Positions 32,442 to 41,265 of a stretch of DNA of 58,679 nt are shown piece after piece. The notes beneath the pieces were generated by a model. It saw only the letters and a program-made list of their open reading frames with translations. It had not been told where the DNA came from and did no database searches. The DNA is from CAMDBL01 sp964498125 (GTDB lineage Bacteria > Pseudomonadota > Alphaproteobacteria > Rhizobiales > Hyphomicrobiaceae): contig CAZCGE010000090.1 in assembly GCA_964498125.1 (NCBI GenBank), positions 1 through 58,679 of the forward strand. The letters run 5' to 3'. Numbering within the stretch: the first letter of the stretch is position 1; each line of letters starts with the position of its first letter. The translations under genes were made by a program, and so were the position numbers.

Positions 32442-33263
32442 ATGCCCTGCTTCGCGCCAAACCTGATGCACCTGTTCCAGGAGCTCGACGAGCGCCAGCG
32501 CGTGCCGGCGGCGGCCGAGCTCGGCTTCGACGCCGTCGAGTGGATCTTCCCCTACGCCCTGAAGAAGGAGGAGGTGGCGAGGATCTGCAAGGACAACGGC
32601 GTCACCATCTCCTATGGCCTGGTGCCGGCGGACTGGGCCGGCGGCAACTACGGCTGGTCCGGCCGGCCGGGCTGCCAAGAGCAGTTCCGCCGCGCCGCCG
32701 ACACCGCCATCGAGTACGCGATCACGGCAGGCTACGACACCATCCAGGTCGGCCACGGCATGATCCCGGACGGCGAGGCGCGCCAGCGCTGCATCGACAC
32801 TGTGGTCGAGAACCTGGCCTACATCTGCGCCCAGGCGAAGGGTCACCCGTTCCGCATCGTCATCGAGCCGGTCTCGGGCTTGCGGTTCGGGCGGCCGTTC
32901 GTGCTCTCGACCATGGAGCAGGCGAGAACCGTGCACGCCCGCGTTGGTGCCGACAACCTGCGACTGGTGTTCGACACCTATCACCTGCGCCTGGAGGAAC
33001 CGGGCTCGCTGATCCATCATCTGGAGACTTACGCGCCGCTGATCGGCTATTCCCAGATCTGCAACGTGCTGGAGCGCACGGGGCCCGGCACCGGCGAACT
33101 CGACCTGCTGTGGATCGCTGAAAAAATATGGGCTAAGGGCGTCACCAAGTGGATCGGCCTGGAATTTGGTCCAGAGCCGGGTAAGGACACTTGGGATGCG
33201 CTGGCCTGGGCTCAGCGCTACGGCTATCGGGTCAAGCCCAGAAGCCAGACGCGCTTTCGCTGA
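32442..33263 (+). CDS. Hydroxypyruvate-isomerase-like sugar isomerase (TIM barrel)
   Basis: 273 residues. MPCFAPNLMHLFQELDERQR and AAELGFDAVEWIFPYAL are the hydroxypyruvate isomerase (Hyi/Gip) start. Metal-binding residues are recognisable: Glu in IVIEPVS, Asp and His in FDTYHLRLEEPGSL, and Glu in LEFGPEPG. Hyi interconverts hydroxypyruvate and tartronate semialdehyde in glyoxylate metabolism. It begins 2 bp after the TRAP permease stop, so the imported compound may be a hydroxy- or oxo-acid processed by this enzyme. Substrate not established. Confidence 0.85.
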   Translation: MPCFAPNLMHLFQELDERQRVPAAAELGFDAVEWIFPYALKKEEVARICKDNGVTISYGLVPADWAGGNYGWSGRPGCQEQFRRAADTAIEYAITAGYDTIQVGHGMIPDGEARQRCIDTVVENLAYICAQAKGHPFRIVIEPVSGLRFGRPFVLSTMEQARTVHARVGADNLRLVFDTYHLRLEEPGSLIHHLETYAPLIGYSQICNVLERTGPGTGELDLLWIAEKIWAKGVTKWIGLEFGPEPGKDTWDALAWAQRYGYRVKPRSQTRFR

Positions 33264-33416
33264 GGCAGCCGGCACACTTTTTTGACCTGCCGGCCTGCCC
33301 CAGCGTTCCCCGCAAGATTAGCCCCTTGCCAGCGTCCAGTGATGGTCGTTTTATGTTGGCGGCTGCGGCATGCTTAGGTCGCAGCCGGACGCGGTCCTTA
33401 TCGAGAGAAGATTGCC

Positions 33417-33758
33417 ATGTTTGTTGTCATCATCTTTCACGAAGGCCAACCGGCGCGTGCGGAGGCGCTGCGTGAGGCGCTGCTCATGCAGGCTGCGACA
33501 ACGGTGAAGAGTGAGCCGCGCTGCCATCGCTATGACGTCTCGGCCGATCCGACCGACGCGGCGAGCTTTCTCATTTATGCGGTCTTCGATGACGAAGCCG
33601 CTTATAAAGCGCATCTGGAATCGCAGCATTATGCCAACTACGCGATCCTGGTCGAGCCATGGACGGCCGCCAAGCGTGTGCTGACCTATGATCTGATATC
33701 GGAACCGGACAAGTCGGATGCCCCCGTGGGGCCGACGCACCCTGGAGGACATGCCTGA
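33417..33758 (+). CDS. Antibiotic-biosynthesis-monooxygenase-like protein, first of a pair
   Basis: 113 residues of the ABM (dimeric alpha/beta barrel) family. FVVIIFHEGQPARAEALREALL and RCHRYDVSADPTDAASFLIYAVF are the two usual halves, with DDEAAYKAHLESQHY in the helix and a C-terminal TAAKRVLTYDLI. Such proteins are cofactor-free oxygenases or heme/quinol-handling enzymes. The next gene encodes a second ABM protein whose ATG overlaps this stop (TGATG), so both are translated together. No partner enzyme is nearby. Confidence 0.75.
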   Translation: MFVVIIFHEGQPARAEALREALLMQAATTVKSEPRCHRYDVSADPTDAASFLIYAVFDDEAAYKAHLESQHYANYAILVEPWTAAKRVLTYDLISEPDKSDAPVGPTHPGGHA

Positions 33759-34060
33759 TGTACATCGTTTCTGTCATCTTCACGCTGAAGCCAGACAAGG
33801 TCGCCGAATTCCGCTCGATCATCGCCGAGCATGCAGGCGCGTCCCTGGGCGAGCCCGGCTGCCGGCAATTCGACGTGGCGGTCGATCCAGCCAATCCCGC
33901 CCGGTTCTTCCTCTACGAAGTCTATGACGACACGGTCGCCTTCGCCGCGCATCAGGCGAGCCCGCACTACAAGCAGAATGCGCCGCGTCTGGGCGCATGC
34001 GCGGCATCGCGCGAGCGCAACGATTTCGAGATGCTGCCAGGCGGCAAACCGAAGCGGTGA
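33758..34060 (+). CDS. Antibiotic-biosynthesis-monooxygenase-like protein, second of a pair
   Basis: 100 residues. IVSVIFTLKPDKVAEFRSII and PGCRQFDVAVDPANPARFFLYEVYDD show the same ABM domain as the gene just before, with SPHYKQNAPRLGA following. Duplication of the first gene is likely, though the two have drifted well apart. The start overlaps the previous stop by one base. Together they may form a heterodimer; this is an inference from the arrangement. Confidence 0.75.
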   Translation: MYIVSVIFTLKPDKVAEFRSIIAEHAGASLGEPGCRQFDVAVDPANPARFFLYEVYDDTVAFAAHQASPHYKQNAPRLGACAASRERNDFEMLPGGKPKR

Positions 34061-34165
34061 TGCGACGCCGGCCATGGCCATGACTGCTGCAGGCCACGAT
34101 TTGCGCCCAATTGCACCGTTTGATCCGGCGGACGTGACCTGCTCCCCTGTGCCGGAGGCCGAACG

Positions 34166-35266
34166 ATGTCGCTCGCATTGCGCCTTGCCGCTGTCCTTCT
34201 TGCCCTATTCGCTGGCGCCACGACCGCCCTCGCGCAAGGCCGCGTGGCATTGGTGATAGGCAATTCGGCCTACGTCCACAGCGCTCCCCTGGCCAATCCC
34301 GGCAATGATGCCAACGACATGGCCGCCGCGCTGAAGGCCGTCGGCTTCGAGGTGGTGCTTGGGCTCGATCTCGACCGGCGCGGCTTCGACGACAAGATCC
34401 GCGAGTTCGCTCGCAAGCTCACAGGCGCCGACACCGGCCTGCTGTTTTATGCCGGCCACGGACTGCAGGTGGCGGGGCAGAACTACCTGATGCCCATCGA
34501 CGCCAAACTCGAGAGCGAGCGCGATCTCGACTTCGAGGCGGTGCGGGTCGACTTCGTGCTGCGCCAGATGGAGGTCGACCGCGACGGCAAGACCAGCCTC
34601 GTGTTCCTGGACGCCTGCCGCGACAATCCGCTGGGCCGCTCTCTCAGCCGCAAAATGGGGACACGGTCCGCCGCCGTCGGCCAAGGGCTGGCGCAGGTGC
34701 AGAGCGGGGTCGGCACCTTCATCTCGTTCTCGACCCAGCCCGGCAACGTCGCGCTCGACGGTAAAGACAGGAACTCGCCGTTCGCGGGCTCGCTGGTGCG
34801 GCGGGTGCGGCAGGACGGCAAGAGCCTCAATGGCGTGATGATCGATGTCCGCAACGACGTCATCGCCGCCACCGGCGGCCGCCAGGTGCCCTGGGACAGC
34901 TCGGCGCTGACCGGCGATTTCTACTTCAGTGGTGGCGGTGCGTCGGCGCCGGCAGACACCCCGGCGCTGCAGGGGCGCGTGCGCCAGCTCGAGGACGACT
35001 TGAAGCGCAAGGGCGATCTGGCCGACACCGCCGCCGGTCTTCTGCTGCAGCAGATGAAGGACCAGAAGCGCCAGGCCGAGGAGGCGATGCGCCGGGCGCA
35101 GATGCGGATCGGCGAGAACCTCGGCCGCCAGTCGCGCGAGAAGGACACCGCGGCCAAGGAGCAGGTCAGCCGCGAGATCATGCAGCTGCACCAGGAGGTG
35201 GCGCGGCGCATGACCGAGGTGCGCGAGCTGTCCGGGCGCATCGACAAGCTCGAGGGCGGGCGCTGA
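34166..35266 (+). CDS. Caspase-family (metacaspase-like) protease with coiled-coil tail
   Basis: 366 residues. A signal peptide (about residues 1-24, TALAQ) is followed by a caspase p20 domain: RVALVIGNSAYVHSAPLANP at 26-45, catalytic His98 (LFYAGHGLQ), catalytic Cys151 (LVFLDACRDNP) and a flanking SFSTQPGNVALDG loop. The C-terminal 100 residues form a charged coiled coil (RVRQLEDDLKRKGDLADTAA then LQQMKDQKRQAEEAMRRAQMR). Bacterial orthocaspases process proteins or link to envelope stress; target unknown. Export to the periplasm is predicted. It stands as a single gene. Confidence 0.87.
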   Translation: MSLALRLAAVLLALFAGATTALAQGRVALVIGNSAYVHSAPLANPGNDANDMAAALKAVGFEVVLGLDLDRRGFDDKIREFARKLTGADTGLLFYAGHGLQVAGQNYLMPIDAKLESERDLDFEAVRVDFVLRQMEVDRDGKTSLVFLDACRDNPLGRSLSRKMGTRSAAVGQGLAQVQSGVGTFISFSTQPGNVALDGKDRNSPFAGSLVRRVRQDGKSLNGVMIDVRNDVIAATGGRQVPWDSSALTGDFYFSGGGASAPADTPALQGRVRQLEDDLKRKGDLADTAAGLLLQQMKDQKRQAEEAMRRAQMRIGENLGRQSREKDTAAKEQVSREIMQLHQEVARRMTEVRELSGRIDKLEGGR

Positions 35267-35366
35267 GCCGCCGTGCATAAGGGCTGGATCATCGCGCACG
35301 AACGGCGCTAAAGTCGGTGGCGAGCGGACGTATCGGCATGTGATCCGTCGGCCGCGGAGACAACCG

Positions 35367-37028
35367 ATGCATCTTTCCGGCGCCACATACGACGAGGTCC
35401 GCGACACGTTCCGCTGGGAGGTTCCCACCCGTTTCAATATCGCAGCGGCGATCTGCGACCGCCATGCGGAGGCGGTTCCGACGGCGACGGCGCTGATCTA
35501 CGAGACCGGGGACGGCGGCACCGAAACGTGGAGCTTTCGCCGCTTGCAGCAGGCCGCCAATCGTTTCGCCAACGTGCTGGAGACGATGGCGGTCGGCCCC
35601 GGCGTGATCGTCGGCATTCACTTGCCGCAGTGCCCTGAGGGCCTGATCGCCCACATCGCCGTACAAAAGCTTGGCGCCATCGCGCTGCCGCTGTTCAATC
35701 TGTTTGGGCCCGACGCCCTGGCGTTTCGGCTGACGGACAGCGGGGCACGTGTGCTGGTGACGACGGCGGCGGCGTTCAGGCGCACCGAACGTGCGGTCGC
35801 CGATGTTGTCACGCTCGCCCACGTCGTTCTGACGGATTGGGCACCCCCCTCTTCCTCGCAGGGCACGGAGTCCTGCATCCACGCCTTCGCCGCCCTTTGC
35901 GCCGCCGCCAGCGATCGCCACGCCACCGCCGACACCGGCCCCGACGATCCGGCGCTGCTCCTGTACACCTCGGGCACCACCGGCCAACCCAAGGGCGTGC
36001 TGCACGGCGCGCGCGTGCTGCTCGGTCATCTGCCCGGCGTCATGGTGCCCCATGATTTCTTCCCGCAGGCCGGTGATCGGTTCTGGACGCCGGCGGATTG
36101 GGCCTGGGCCGGCGGGCTGCTCGATGTGCTGTTGCCGTCGCTTTATCACGGCGTGCCGGTAGTCGGCTCGGCGCGGCCGAAATTCGACCCGGAGTGGGCC
36201 TTCGCCTTCATGGCGCGGCACGGCGTGCGCAATGTCTTCATGCCGCCGACGGCGCTGCGCATGATGCGGCAGGTGCCCGATCCGCGTGAGCGCCACGGCT
36301 ACGATCTGCGCTCGCTGGGCACTGGTGGCGAGAAGCTGGGTGAGGACATGATCGCCTGGGGCCGCGAAACGTTCGGGCTGACGATGTCGGAATTCTACGG
36401 CCAGACCGAGGTCAACCTGGTGGTTGGCAATGCCCCGCGCCTGTTTCCAGTCAGGCCCGGCTCGATGGGGCGGGCGGTGCCGGGCCACGACGTCGAGGTG
36501 GTGGATCAGGAGGGCAACGTGCTGCCGGCTGGAACCCCCGGCATCGTCGCCGTGCGCCGGCCCGATCCGGTGATGTTCCTGGCGTATTGGAAGGCGCCTG
36601 AGGCGACAGCCGAGAAATTCCGCGGCGATTGGTGCCTGCTGGGCGACATCGCCGTCAAGGATGCCGACGGCTACTTCTGGTTCAAGGGTCGCGACGATGA
36701 CATCATCAATTCGGCGGGCTACCGCATCGGCCCCGGCGAGGTCGAGGCGTGCCTGATGCAGCACCCGGCCGTGGCCCTCGCCGGCGTCGTCGGCGTGCCC
36801 GATACGCTACGCGGCGAAGTGGTGGCGGCATTCGTGGTGGCCAAGGCCGGCGCGGCGCCAGGAGCAGAATTGGCGGGTCAGATCCAGGCGTTCGTCAAGG
36901 AAAGGCTGGCAGCGCATGAATATCCGCGGCAGGTGACTTTCCTGGACGAACTGCCCATGACCATCACCGGCAAGGTGCGGCGCGTGGACTTGCGGGCGTT
37001 GGCTGGCAGTACGGCGGCGTCGCAGTGA
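35367..37028 (+). CDS. Acyl-CoA synthetase (AMP-binding, medium-chain type)
   Basis: 553 residues of the ANL superfamily. The AMP-binding motif YTSGTTGQPKG lies near residue 203-213, the FYGQTEVN motif near 343 and the KGRDDDIINSAGYRIGPGE segment near 444. The C-terminal catalytic Lys is in ITGKVRRVDLR near 535. It activates a carboxylic acid with ATP and CoA; the specificity is probably for a medium-chain or aryl acid as in AcsM-like enzymes. The ATG at 35367 (MHLSGATYDEV) is chosen; no ribosome site is strong. It is followed by two repeats. Confidence 0.92.
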   Translation: MHLSGATYDEVRDTFRWEVPTRFNIAAAICDRHAEAVPTATALIYETGDGGTETWSFRRLQQAANRFANVLETMAVGPGVIVGIHLPQCPEGLIAHIAVQKLGAIALPLFNLFGPDALAFRLTDSGARVLVTTAAAFRRTERAVADVVTLAHVVLTDWAPPSSSQGTESCIHAFAALCAAASDRHATADTGPDDPALLLYTSGTTGQPKGVLHGARVLLGHLPGVMVPHDFFPQAGDRFWTPADWAWAGGLLDVLLPSLYHGVPVVGSARPKFDPEWAFAFMARHGVRNVFMPPTALRMMRQVPDPRERHGYDLRSLGTGGEKLGEDMIAWGRETFGLTMSEFYGQTEVNLVVGNAPRLFPVRPGSMGRAVPGHDVEVVDQEGNVLPAGTPGIVAVRRPDPVMFLAYWKAPEATAEKFRGDWCLLGDIAVKDADGYFWFKGRDDDIINSAGYRIGPGEVEACLMQHPAVALAGVVGVPDTLRGEVVAAFVVAKAGAAPGAELAGQIQAFVKERLAAHEYPRQVTFLDELPMTITGKVRRVDLRALAGSTAASQ

Positions 37029-37074
37029 TGCGGAGCAATGGGCCGATGGCAGCGGCGCTGCAGGCTTGTCTGAA

Positions 37075-37117
37075 GCATTTTCCGTCAAAGTGGGCACCGG
37101 TTTGGCGTAGAAAATGC
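37075..37117. repeat. 43-bp dispersed palindrome, copy 3
   Basis: Same element as at 12630 and 14789. Left inner arm reads CGTCAAA and still pairs with TTTGGCG through a G-T pair. Right flank GCGACAAACAAAGGACTAG is identical to copy 1. It lies in the convergent gap after the acyl-CoA synthetase gene. Confidence 0.9.
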
Positions 37118-37142
37118 GACAAACAAAGGACTAGTCTTGGTC

Positions 37143-37157
37143 CTCGACCCGACCTAC
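37143..37157. repeat. Partial copy of the GTAGGTCGGGTCGA palindrome family
   Basis: CTCGACCCGACCTAC matches the right end of the palindromes at 40212, 43389, 46462 and 48116, with no left arm. It lies in the same kind of convergent gap, just before the luciferase-like monooxygenase stop. Confidence 0.7.
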
Positions 37158-37167
37158 AGGTCGGCCT

Positions 37168-38352
37168 TCACCATGCCCGGGTGCCGGGCTTGATGCCTTT
37201 GGCCTCGTTGTAACGCTCGATCTCGCTCAGCACCGCCTCCTTCGATTCCGCGCCGGCGGTCTCGTGCCGGGCGGTGGCGTCGTCGTAGCTCACCACGCGC
37301 AGTTGGTTGGACTGGCACTGGAAGGCGGGATGCACGTAGCGCGCCATCAACTCGTAGCTGCGCAGGGTCGCCGCCCAGTCCGCCCAATTGTGGGCGAGCA
37401 GCAGCACCGCGCCGCAACCGCCCGAGCCGTGCCACAGCCGCTCGAAATGCGCGATGCAGTCGTCCGGCGTGCCGATGCAGGCCAGGCCCGACGAGGTCAG
37501 GTATTCCACCGGATCGGTGATGTCCGCCGGAATGATCGGGAAGGTGGCGACGTCGGTGAAATACTTGGCGAACTTGTCCAGCCCATAAGCCATATCCGCG
37601 CGTGCCTTCTCGCGCGTCTCGGCGACATGGGCGAAGGTGGTGATGCGCCATTTGGCGCGGTCGGCGCGATGGCCCGCGGCCTCGGCCGCCTCGCTGTGCA
37701 GCGCCCAGTTCCCGGCATGCGCCTTCAGCGCCTCGTCGGACGTACCGCCGATCGAGATCATGCCGATGCCGTGCTTGCCCGAGGCCACCGCGCCCACCGG
37801 CGAACGTGAAGCGGCCACCGCCATCTCGATCATCGGCTGGCTGAAGGACTTGAGCTGCAGCTGGGCCTTGTTGAGGGTGAACCAGTCGCTGGTGCGCGTC
37901 ACCATGCGGCCCTGCATCAGCTCCATGATGCAGTCGAGCGATTCGCCCATGCGCCGGCGCTGGTCGGCGGCCTTGAGGCCGATCTTGTCGGCGTCATAGA
38001 TCAGGGCGCCAGGGCCGACGCCGAACATGGCGCGACCCCGCGTCATGTGGTCGAGCTGCATCATGCGCGACGCCAGCGTGAATGGGTGGTGGTAGGGCAG
38101 CGAGACGACGCCGGTGCCGAGCCGGATGTGGCGTGTCCGCTCAGCGGCGGCGGCGATGAACATTTCCGGGCAGGCGATGATCTCGAAGCCGCCGGAGTGG
38201 TGCTCGCCGATCCAGGCCTCGTGGTAGTTCAAGCGGTCGAGGTGCTCGAGCAGCGCCATGTCCCGATCGATCGCCAGCGTCGGGTTCTCGTCGAGCGCAT
38301 GGAACGGAGCCAGGAAGACTCCGGTGCGCAGATAGCGGTCGGTCATGGACAT
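37168..38352 (-). CDS. Luciferase-like monooxygenase (LLM class, F420/flavin)
   Basis: 394 residues. LLM features: GVFLAPFHALDENP, RLNYHEAWIGEHHSGGFEIIACPE, LGTGVVSLPYHHPFTLASRMMQLDHMTRGRAMFGVGPGALIYDA (shown in part) and the GGTSDEALKAH loop. This matches the flavin-dependent oxidoreductases close to limonene and alkanal monooxygenases. It needs reduced FMN from a partner reductase not in the window. Start at ATG 38352 (MSMTDRY); a much longer open frame to 39270 exists but lacks homology and is antisense to the next gene. Confidence 0.86.
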   Translation of the reverse strand: MSMTDRYLRTGVFLAPFHALDENPTLAIDRDMALLEHLDRLNYHEAWIGEHHSGGFEIIACPEMFIAAAAERTRHIRLGTGVVSLPYHHPFTLASRMMQLDHMTRGRAMFGVGPGALIYDADKIGLKAADQRRRMGESLDCIMELMQGRMVTRTSDWFTLNKAQLQLKSFSQPMIEMAVAASRSPVGAVASGKHGIGMISIGGTSDEALKAHAGNWALHSEAAEAAGHRADRAKWRITTFAHVAETREKARADMAYGLDKFAKYFTDVATFPIIPADITDPVEYLTSSGLACIGTPDDCIAHFERLWHGSGGCGAVLLLAHNWADWAATLRSYELMARYVHPAFQCQSNQLRVVSYDDATARHETAGAESKEAVLSEIERYNEAKGIKPGTRAW

Positions 38353-38592
38353 GGCTTTCGGCTGACACAGGATTGCGGATGGCAGGTGCACGGCGAGGCT
38401 TAACACCTCTCGTGGGGATAGAAAAGCGCCGCGCTCACACCGTCGCACAGTGCAGCGGGACGTGGCGCAGCACGGCCCATTGCGGCATCGACCGCGGCGC
38501 GCGAGGCAGTGTGTCCCGCACCGCTGAACTTTGCGGTATGATACCCATCTTCCTTGCGCGGGGACTGGCCCTGCCGCCGACCACGAGGCCGC

Positions 38593-40179
38593 ATGCGTAG
38601 CTTTCATCTTCCGGGCCGCTCGCCCGTCGTTGCCCGCCGCGCCATGTGCGCGACGGCCCATCCGCTGGCGAGCCGGACGGCGATCGAGACGCTCAAGGCC
38701 GGTGGCAATGCCGTCGACGCCGCGATTGCTGCTTGCGCGGTGCTGTGCGTGGTCGAGCCGGCGATGACGGGCATCGGCGGCGACTGCTTTGCCATTCTCG
38801 CCAAGCCCGGCGCGGCGCCGATCGGGCTCAACGGGTCCGGGCGGGCGCCGGCCGCGGCCAACGTGGAATGGTTTGCACGCCACGGCATCAAGAGCATCGA
38901 AATGACCAGTCCGCACGCGGTGATCGTGCCGGGGTCCATCGATGCCTGGACGCAACTCGCCAAGGACCACGGCCGGCTGCCCTTCGACCGGCTGCTGACG
39001 CCAGCCATCGAGTTGGCGGAGGGCGGCTTCGCGGTGGCGGCTCGCGTTGCGCTCGATTGGTCGCGCGGCGTGGTCAAACTCGAGCGGCAGGAAGCGGCGC
39101 GGCGGCACTATATGCCGGGCGGGCGCGCGCCGCGCATGGGCGAAGTGGTGCGCTTGCCGGCATTGGCGGCGACGTTGCGTGCCGTGGCCGAATTTGGCCG
39201 CGACGCGTTCTATCGCGGCGAGGTCGCCGCCGACATCGTCGGCGAATTGCAGCGGCTCGGCGGCCTGCACGCGTTGGAGGATTTCGCGGCCCAGTCGACG
39301 AGCACCGTCACGCCGATCGCGGTCAGTTACCGCGGCGTCGATCTCTACGAACTGCCGCCGAGCAACCAGGGTGTGGTGGCGCTCATGCTGCTGAAGATGC
39401 TGGAGCGGCTTGGGCCGTCGCCGGAGGGCGCCAATTCAGCCGAGCGCCACCATGTGCTGCTGGAGGCGGCGCGGCTGGCCTATGCGGCGCGCGATGCCTT
39501 CCTCGCCGATCCGGATCATGCCGCCGTGCCGATCGAGCATATGCTGTCGGATGATGTCATCGATACGCTGGTTCGGCGCATCGACCGTACACGGCGGACG
39601 CCGGATCTGGGGCCGGTTCCCAAACCCATGGGCTCGGATACGACCTATCTGACCGTGGTCGATGAGGACGGCATGGCGGTGTCGTTCATCAACTCGCTGT
39701 TTTCCGATTTCGGCTCGGGCATTGTCGCGCCCAAGAGCGGCGTCGTGCTCAACAACCGTGGTCAGGGCTTCGTGCTCGATCCCCACCACCCCAACGTGAT
39801 CGGCCCGCGCAAGCGGCCTTTGCATACGCTGGTGCCGGCCATGGCGATGAAAGATGGCAAGCCGTGGCTGAGCTTCGGCGTCATGGGCGGCGCCTATCAG
39901 CCGACCGGGCATGTCTTCGTGCTGAGCAACATGCTGGACTATGGCTTGGATGCGCAGGAGGCGCTGGATCTGTCGCGCGTCTTCTTCGAGGGTGGCAACA
40001 CCATCATCGAGGAAAGCCTGCCGCAATCCGTGCGCGGGCGTCTGGAAGCGATGGGCCACACATTGAAAGTGCGCGAGTTGCCCTGGGGCGGCGGGCAGAT
40101 GGTGCAGTTCGACCGTGCCAACGGCGTGCTGATCGGCGCCTCCGACCCACGCAAGGACGGCTGCGCGCTGGGGTATTGA
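38593..40179 (+). CDS. Gamma-glutamyltransferase family protein (Ntn hydrolase)
   Basis: 528 residues. NAVDAAIAACAVLCVVEPAMTGIGGDCFAILA at residues 37-68 (only the first part given as a motif here), SPHAVIVPGSIDAWTQLA and the autocatalytic Thr of GSDTTYLTVVDEDGMAVSFIN near residue 345 are hallmarks of gamma-glutamyltransferases. The precursor is cleaved before that Thr. No signal peptide is evident, so a cytosolic hydrolase of gamma-glutamyl compounds or a related acylase is likely. ATG at 38593 starts MRSFHLPGRSPV, with a longer frame rejected. The gene converges on ssb through a palindromic repeat. Confidence 0.9.
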   Translation: MRSFHLPGRSPVVARRAMCATAHPLASRTAIETLKAGGNAVDAAIAACAVLCVVEPAMTGIGGDCFAILAKPGAAPIGLNGSGRAPAAANVEWFARHGIKSIEMTSPHAVIVPGSIDAWTQLAKDHGRLPFDRLLTPAIELAEGGFAVAARVALDWSRGVVKLERQEAARRHYMPGGRAPRMGEVVRLPALAATLRAVAEFGRDAFYRGEVAADIVGELQRLGGLHALEDFAAQSTSTVTPIAVSYRGVDLYELPPSNQGVVALMLLKMLERLGPSPEGANSAERHHVLLEAARLAYAARDAFLADPDHAAVPIEHMLSDDVIDTLVRRIDRTRRTPDLGPVPKPMGSDTTYLTVVDEDGMAVSFINSLFSDFGSGIVAPKSGVVLNNRGQGFVLDPHHPNVIGPRKRPLHTLVPAMAMKDGKPWLSFGVMGGAYQPTGHVFVLSNMLDYGLDAQEALDLSRVFFEGGNTIIEESLPQSVRGRLEAMGHTLKVRELPWGGGQMVQFDRANGVLIGASDPRKDGCALGY

Positions 40180-40211
40180 CGCGGGCGGGGGCTGGCGCCC
40201 GCAGTAGTTTT

Positions 40212-40350
40212 GTAGGTCGGGTCGAGCACTTCGCGAGACCCTACATTGCAAGCAGCGCGAAGCAAGGCGACCAAGCGAGGCCCGACATCACCGGAGCGCT
40301 GTGCAATGTCGGGTCTCCCCCGGATTTAATCCGGGCTCGACCCGACCTAC
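40212..40350. repeat. Nested palindrome GTAGGTCGGGTCGA...TCGACCCGACCTAC, copy 1
   Basis: 139 bp between the convergent gamma-glutamyltransferase and ssb stops. The outer arms are perfect and an inner CCCGGATTTAATCCGGG hairpin is included. Same family as 43389, 46462, 48116 and the partial copy at 37143. Confidence 0.9.
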
Positions 40351-40372
40351 ACTCCGCCTGCCGGCTCACCTT

Positions 40373-40912
40373 TCAGAACGGGATCTCGTCGTCCATTGGC
40401 TTGTCGAAACTCTTGCCGCCGGCTGCGGCTTTGGCCGGCGTACGCTGTGGCGCATCGCTGCCGCCCGAGCCATAGTTGGCCTGCCCGCCGCCGCCAAAGT
40501 CGCCGCCGTAGTCGGCCTGGCCACCTTCCTGCATGGCGCCTGCGCCTGCGCCTGTGCCGTTGCGGCCGTCGAGCATCGTCAGCTGACCGTTGAAGCCCTG
40601 CAGCACGACCTCGGTCGAATAGCGCTCCGCCCCGCTCTGATCCTGCCACTTGCGCGTCTGCAGCTGGCCTTCGATATAGACCTTGGCACCCTTCTTTAGA
40701 TACTGCTCGACGACCTTGCACAGGTTCTCGTTGAAGATCACCACCGAATGCCACTCGGTCTTCTCGCGCTTTTCACCCGAATTTTTGTCGCGCCAGGACT
40801 CACTGGTGGCGATCCTGAGATTGGCGATCGGACGGCCGTCTTGCGTGCGCCGGATCTCCGGGTCCTTGCCCAGGTTGCCGATGAGAATGACTTTGTTGAC
40901 CGATCCGGCCAT
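40373..40912 (-). CDS. ssb: Single-stranded DNA-binding protein
   Basis: 179 residues. OB-fold starting MAGSVNKVILIGNLGKDPEIR with SESWRDKNSGEKREKTEWH and GQLQTRKWQDQSGAERYSTE. A Gly/Gln/Ala-rich linker follows and the acidic tip DDEIPF at the C-terminus recruits repair and replication partners. Standard essential SSB. The ATG at 40912 is the clear family start; an ORF upstream lacks homology. The gene is divergent from the MFS transporter and converges with the gamma-glutamyltransferase gene. Confidence 0.97.
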   Translation of the reverse strand: MAGSVNKVILIGNLGKDPEIRRTQDGRPIANLRIATSESWRDKNSGEKREKTEWHSVVIFNENLCKVVEQYLKKGAKVYIEGQLQTRKWQDQSGAERYSTEVVLQGFNGQLTMLDGRNGTGAGAGAMQEGGQADYGGDFGGGGQANYGSGGSDAPQRTPAKAAAGGKSFDKPMDDEIPF

Positions 40913-41265
40913 CGTGAACTCCTTTCCTCGGTGCCGGCCTGCCGCCGGCGCCTGCTCGCATCTCGCCCGCGCGGGCTTGCAGCCCAGTCGAGGGAATCGC
41001 GCACTCGAACCGTAACGCTCGTGCCCTTCAGATGGGCGGTCAGGGCAATCTTCTCCACTGCTTTTCGCCAATACAACACGGAATTGCCGCGTCGCGACGC
41101 ATCTATGTTCATCTTATGTTCCATGTCTAACACTGTTGCTGGCAGCCCGCAAGGGGCTTCGCAAGGTGGCCGCCGCCTGTTGATATCGGCGCCAATCCTT
41201 GCGACTGAGGCCAAACCTTGCGACTGAAGGTTGAGCGGCGGGCCCGGGAGCCAAGGGGACTGAGC
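40913..41265. other. Divergent control region of ssb and the MFS transporter, with a 12-bp direct repeat
   Basis: About 350 bases without a convincing gene. A direct repeat CCTTGCGACTGA occurs at 41197-41208 and 41216-41227, just before the transporter. No clear promoter consensus was identified; a SOS box for ssb was looked for and not seen. Confidence 0.5.

Noticed and set aside
35289..36764. Long minus-strand frame opposite the acyl-CoA synthetase
   Set aside because: Low-complexity, His/Arg-rich translation with no motif; the plus-strand gene has complete ANL motifs.
38353..39270. Extension of the luciferase-like monooxygenase frame upstream of 38352
   Set aside because: Antisense to the gamma-glutamyltransferase gene and without homology; the family start is at 38352.
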